A stretch of DNA of 64,000 nucleotides from Voacanga thouarsii (lineage: Eukaryota > Streptophyta > Magnoliopsida > Gentianales > Apocynaceae), in the NCBI GenBank assembly GCA_026120185.1, contig JANUWF010001683.1:4286001-4350000 (forward strand), given 5' to 3'. The notes below the pieces were generated by a model that was not told the DNA's origin, did not search any database, and was given only the letters and a program-made list of their open reading frames with translations. Positions 61,509 to 64,000 of this stretch are shown one piece after another. Position 1 is the stretch's first letter, and each line of letters begins with the position of its first letter. The translations under genes were made by a program, and so were the position numbers.

Positions 61509-64000
61509 TGTAACACCCCTACTAAAGGTAACAGCAGAAGTATATCAACATCGGGTGTCGCCCCGTCCACTTACCCAGACAAGGGGTCTTTATAACGAAA
61601 AATCCAACAGAGTATTATCCAAAAGGGAAACATCCGGACCTATTTTGCTGTCATTGTGGTATCGTCCTCTATTCATAGGTCCTTTCAATTCTGGATCCTA
61701 CAAAAAGTTAAGATAATAGACACGTGTGAGTGAAAAATCACCCAGTGAGTCCCGTGTGTACAAATATTTTATCAAGAGGTAGAACATACAAAGCTTTTTG
61801 TGAAATAGCATATCATTTGTTCATTAGAAATGATTCCAAAACTCTTTAAGAAAGAGTGTATTCAGAACTAAATAATTTTTGGGAAAACAGTGTTTCAATT
61901 TCAAATCATTGCCCCAGTTTTTGAAACACTGGCATTTCTCCAATAGAAGGTCGGCATGTATGCAAGTCCCGCAGTCCTTGCCTTCGGCTACACAGTTTCT
62001 TGTGCCAAGGACTGCACCTTATAACACGTCACTCGTGTCATGATGGATCGGTGAGCGTAAAAATATACCTCACCTTGCACTTAGGGATCTTTTACTTGCC
62101 ACCATAAGCCAGGGGTCCCAATCCTGACGTCAGTTACCATTGAGGTGGCAAGGGATTGAACACACCGAGTGTACCCACTCGGTATCATGTCAAAAATCCA
62201 CCATCATAATCAATAGGCAATTTCCAAGCTCAAAACGGCTAACCAAGATGACTCATCTCATTGTCCTATCATCCTGTTTGGAGTAAGACAATCCCCAAAA
62301 CTGATTAGGCTACTTGGGGTCGTCTATCTCTAACATGAGCTAGTACAATGATCCAAGCCCTTGCTGAGTACTCAACGTCAACAATACTAACCCCGTCTGA
62401 TTGATTAGGCCAGAGGGTTATCTATTCCCACAGAATTTTCAAATCAAAATATTTTTGGGGCAAAACAACATTTTCCAAAATCATGTTGAAACCAGATAAA
62501 GGGTTCTATTCACACATCAAAACATGTTTCCAAGAGTATCCGAGTCATTTTCCCCGTACTCGATCACAAAAGTCATTTCCAAGGGTATTTAGGTAATTTT
62601 ACTGATACCCAATTCCAAAAGACTTTTTGAGGGTATTCGGGTCATTTTACCCTTACTCGATTTGAAAAATATTCACAAGAGTTCCAATAAGGATATTTCA
62701 GTCATTTACCGAATACCCGAGTTTTAAAGGTTTTCATAAAATATTCCAATAAGGACATTTGGAACATTTTCCAAATACCCGATTCCAAAAAGGAACTTAT
62801 TTAAAGAAATCCAGAATTTTAATTCCAATAGAGGATTAAATTCAATGTTTCCATACATATTTCTATAAAATGTCCCAAACGGTATATAATGTACCATTTC
62901 ATGGAAAAACAAAGCACACTAACTTTAGAAAGAGTTTTAGAAATCCAAGGGACTCACCTCGTGTCCTAAGCAACTCTTTCCGTTCACGGCTATTTAACCT
63001 CTATTCCTACCGTTTTTGACATTTCGTTAGCCATTTGTCGCTAAACCTACACCAAACATCGTTTTCGGGTCAATTCGTGTTTGGCCAAAAATAACTGACG
63101 AGTAGCCGACATCCGGCCGACGTGCCTGAAGGTTAGTCGACGTTCGACCGTCGTTTAGCCGACAGGGGCCGACGGTCAAGGAAAACATTTAACTTTCGTT
63201 CGCGTTGTTTTCCATCATTTGATCAATTCTTTCATTTTTCCTTTTTCCACATCCTTTCTCCCTTCACAAACAAGGGATTCACTTCATGTTTCCTCAATTA
63301 TTTTATCCAAAGTCACACAATTAATCACCCTTAAGTCCATCAATTTTCGGACTGCTTTCTGGATTTTCACTGGTTTGACACACCATTTTGTTTTGCACAT
63401 AACTTTCAATTTATAACTCCGATTCGGCTCCATGATATACCAAAACAATTGTAAGACTCTTAACTTTAATTATGTACAGGCTGTTTTCAGAGTTCTGGTT
63501 GCAATAACACAATACTGGGAAAAAAACAGCCTCTGTAGTTTTGCCTTAAACCTACTATTCATGCTTTCCTTTGTTCTCCTTTAATCTTTAACACTTTCGA
63601 ATTATTAATTCACTCATTTTTCCTTCTAACACCCTTAAAGCCACTTATTTCCAGTCATACCTAAAACAGAAAATTTCACCATAGTACAAGAAGAAAACCG
63701 GCAGCTTCAATCATAACATATTTTCACACAACTTCACCTAGCTAGTTTCCATAATTCATACATAACCTTTCATAATATGTATACCAAAATGATCTCCATG
63801 CTTTATATAATAACTTTAATTCAAGCAAGGTAGATCCTTACCTTTTCTTTGCTGCGTTTGGAAGCTAAACAGCCCAAGCATCTTCTTGTTTTTCCTTCTC
63901 TCTCTTTCTCCTCTCTATTTCCCGAATTTCCTTTCTCTCTCTCTTCTCTCTTCTCTTTTTCCTTTCTCTTCTCTTTTCCTTCCTTGTTTGCTGCGGAATT
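61509..64000 (-). repeat. inverted X-type LTR, runs off the window
   Basis: On the + strand it starts TGTAACACCCCTACTAAAGG (the inverse of the GTGTTACA end) and its reverse complement matches 56073-58295 and 53600-54030, including the ACTTTGGATAAAATAATTGAGG region and CTTGCTTGAATTAAAGTT. By comparison with the 3' LTR of X about 1.4 kb should lie past the window end. It has the longest GTCGGC-rich array (63085-63180). No protein-coding sequence is visible; AT-rich and CT-rich tracts fill 63600-64000. Confidence 0.8.

Noticed and set aside
1..64000. CRISPR array, tRNA or rRNA genes, organellar genes
   Set aside because: No regularly spaced identical repeats and no tRNA or rRNA signature seen; the tRNA-like TGGTATCA words are retroelement primer sites.

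Overview
The window looks like nuclear DNA of a flowering plant, probably a eudicot. It is AT-rich, has GT-AG introns, encodes plant-type WNK kinase and fimbrin proteins, and carries plant LTR-retrotransposon lineages (Ty3/gypsy Tat, Tekay-like chromovirus, Athila-like, and copia-like solo LTRs). The species cannot be named from the sequence. Nothing bacterial, organellar or CRISPR-like was seen.

Region 1 (1-12.8 kb) is the gene-bearing part. The 3' end of a WNK11-like kinase gene (+ strand, 1-631) converges on a complete 14-coding-exon fimbrin gene (- strand, 8984 to 1623). All its splice junctions can be placed at GT/AG with phases that keep one 690-residue frame. Its longest intron holds a possible LINE relic. 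From 9.8 to 12.8 kb there is mostly AT-rich intergenic DNA, with a two-exon gene fragment of unknown identity near 11 kb.

Region 2 (12,811-27,243) is one Ty3/gypsy element of the Tat type on the - strand. It has 0.8-kb LTRs and a perfect 5-bp target duplication (ATAAC). Its order is gag, protease, RT, RNase H, a second (archaeal-type) RNase H, and integrase. An antisense plant mobile domain (PMD) gene relic, on the + strand, lies between integrase and the 3' LTR. Two younger solo LTRs sit inside it, each with its own 5-bp duplication.

Region 3 (27.2-64 kb) starts with a PPR-gene relic and then becomes a stack of nested retroelements. Element Y has a roughly 5-kb 5' LTR (28.1-33.1 kb, holding a Mutator-like MITE), an initiator-Met primer site and gag-protease, and is interrupted by a 4.3-kb solo LTR. 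A 1.5-kb LTR and an inverted 4.2-kb Y-type LTR follow. Element X (45.5-58.3 kb) is a chromovirus-like element with a truncated 5' LTR, a decayed and internally deleted gag-pol, and a roughly 4-kb 3' LTR split by two solo LTRs. An Athila-like remnant on the - strand and an inverted X-type LTR close the window.

Only the kinase and fimbrin genes look functional. The retroelement reading frames carry many stops and shifts. I found no wholly new system. The most unusual cargo is the PMD gene carried antisense inside the Tat element, overlapping the end of integrase. The large inverted LTR pairs and the GTCGGCT-rich arrays inside the X LTRs also merit attention.
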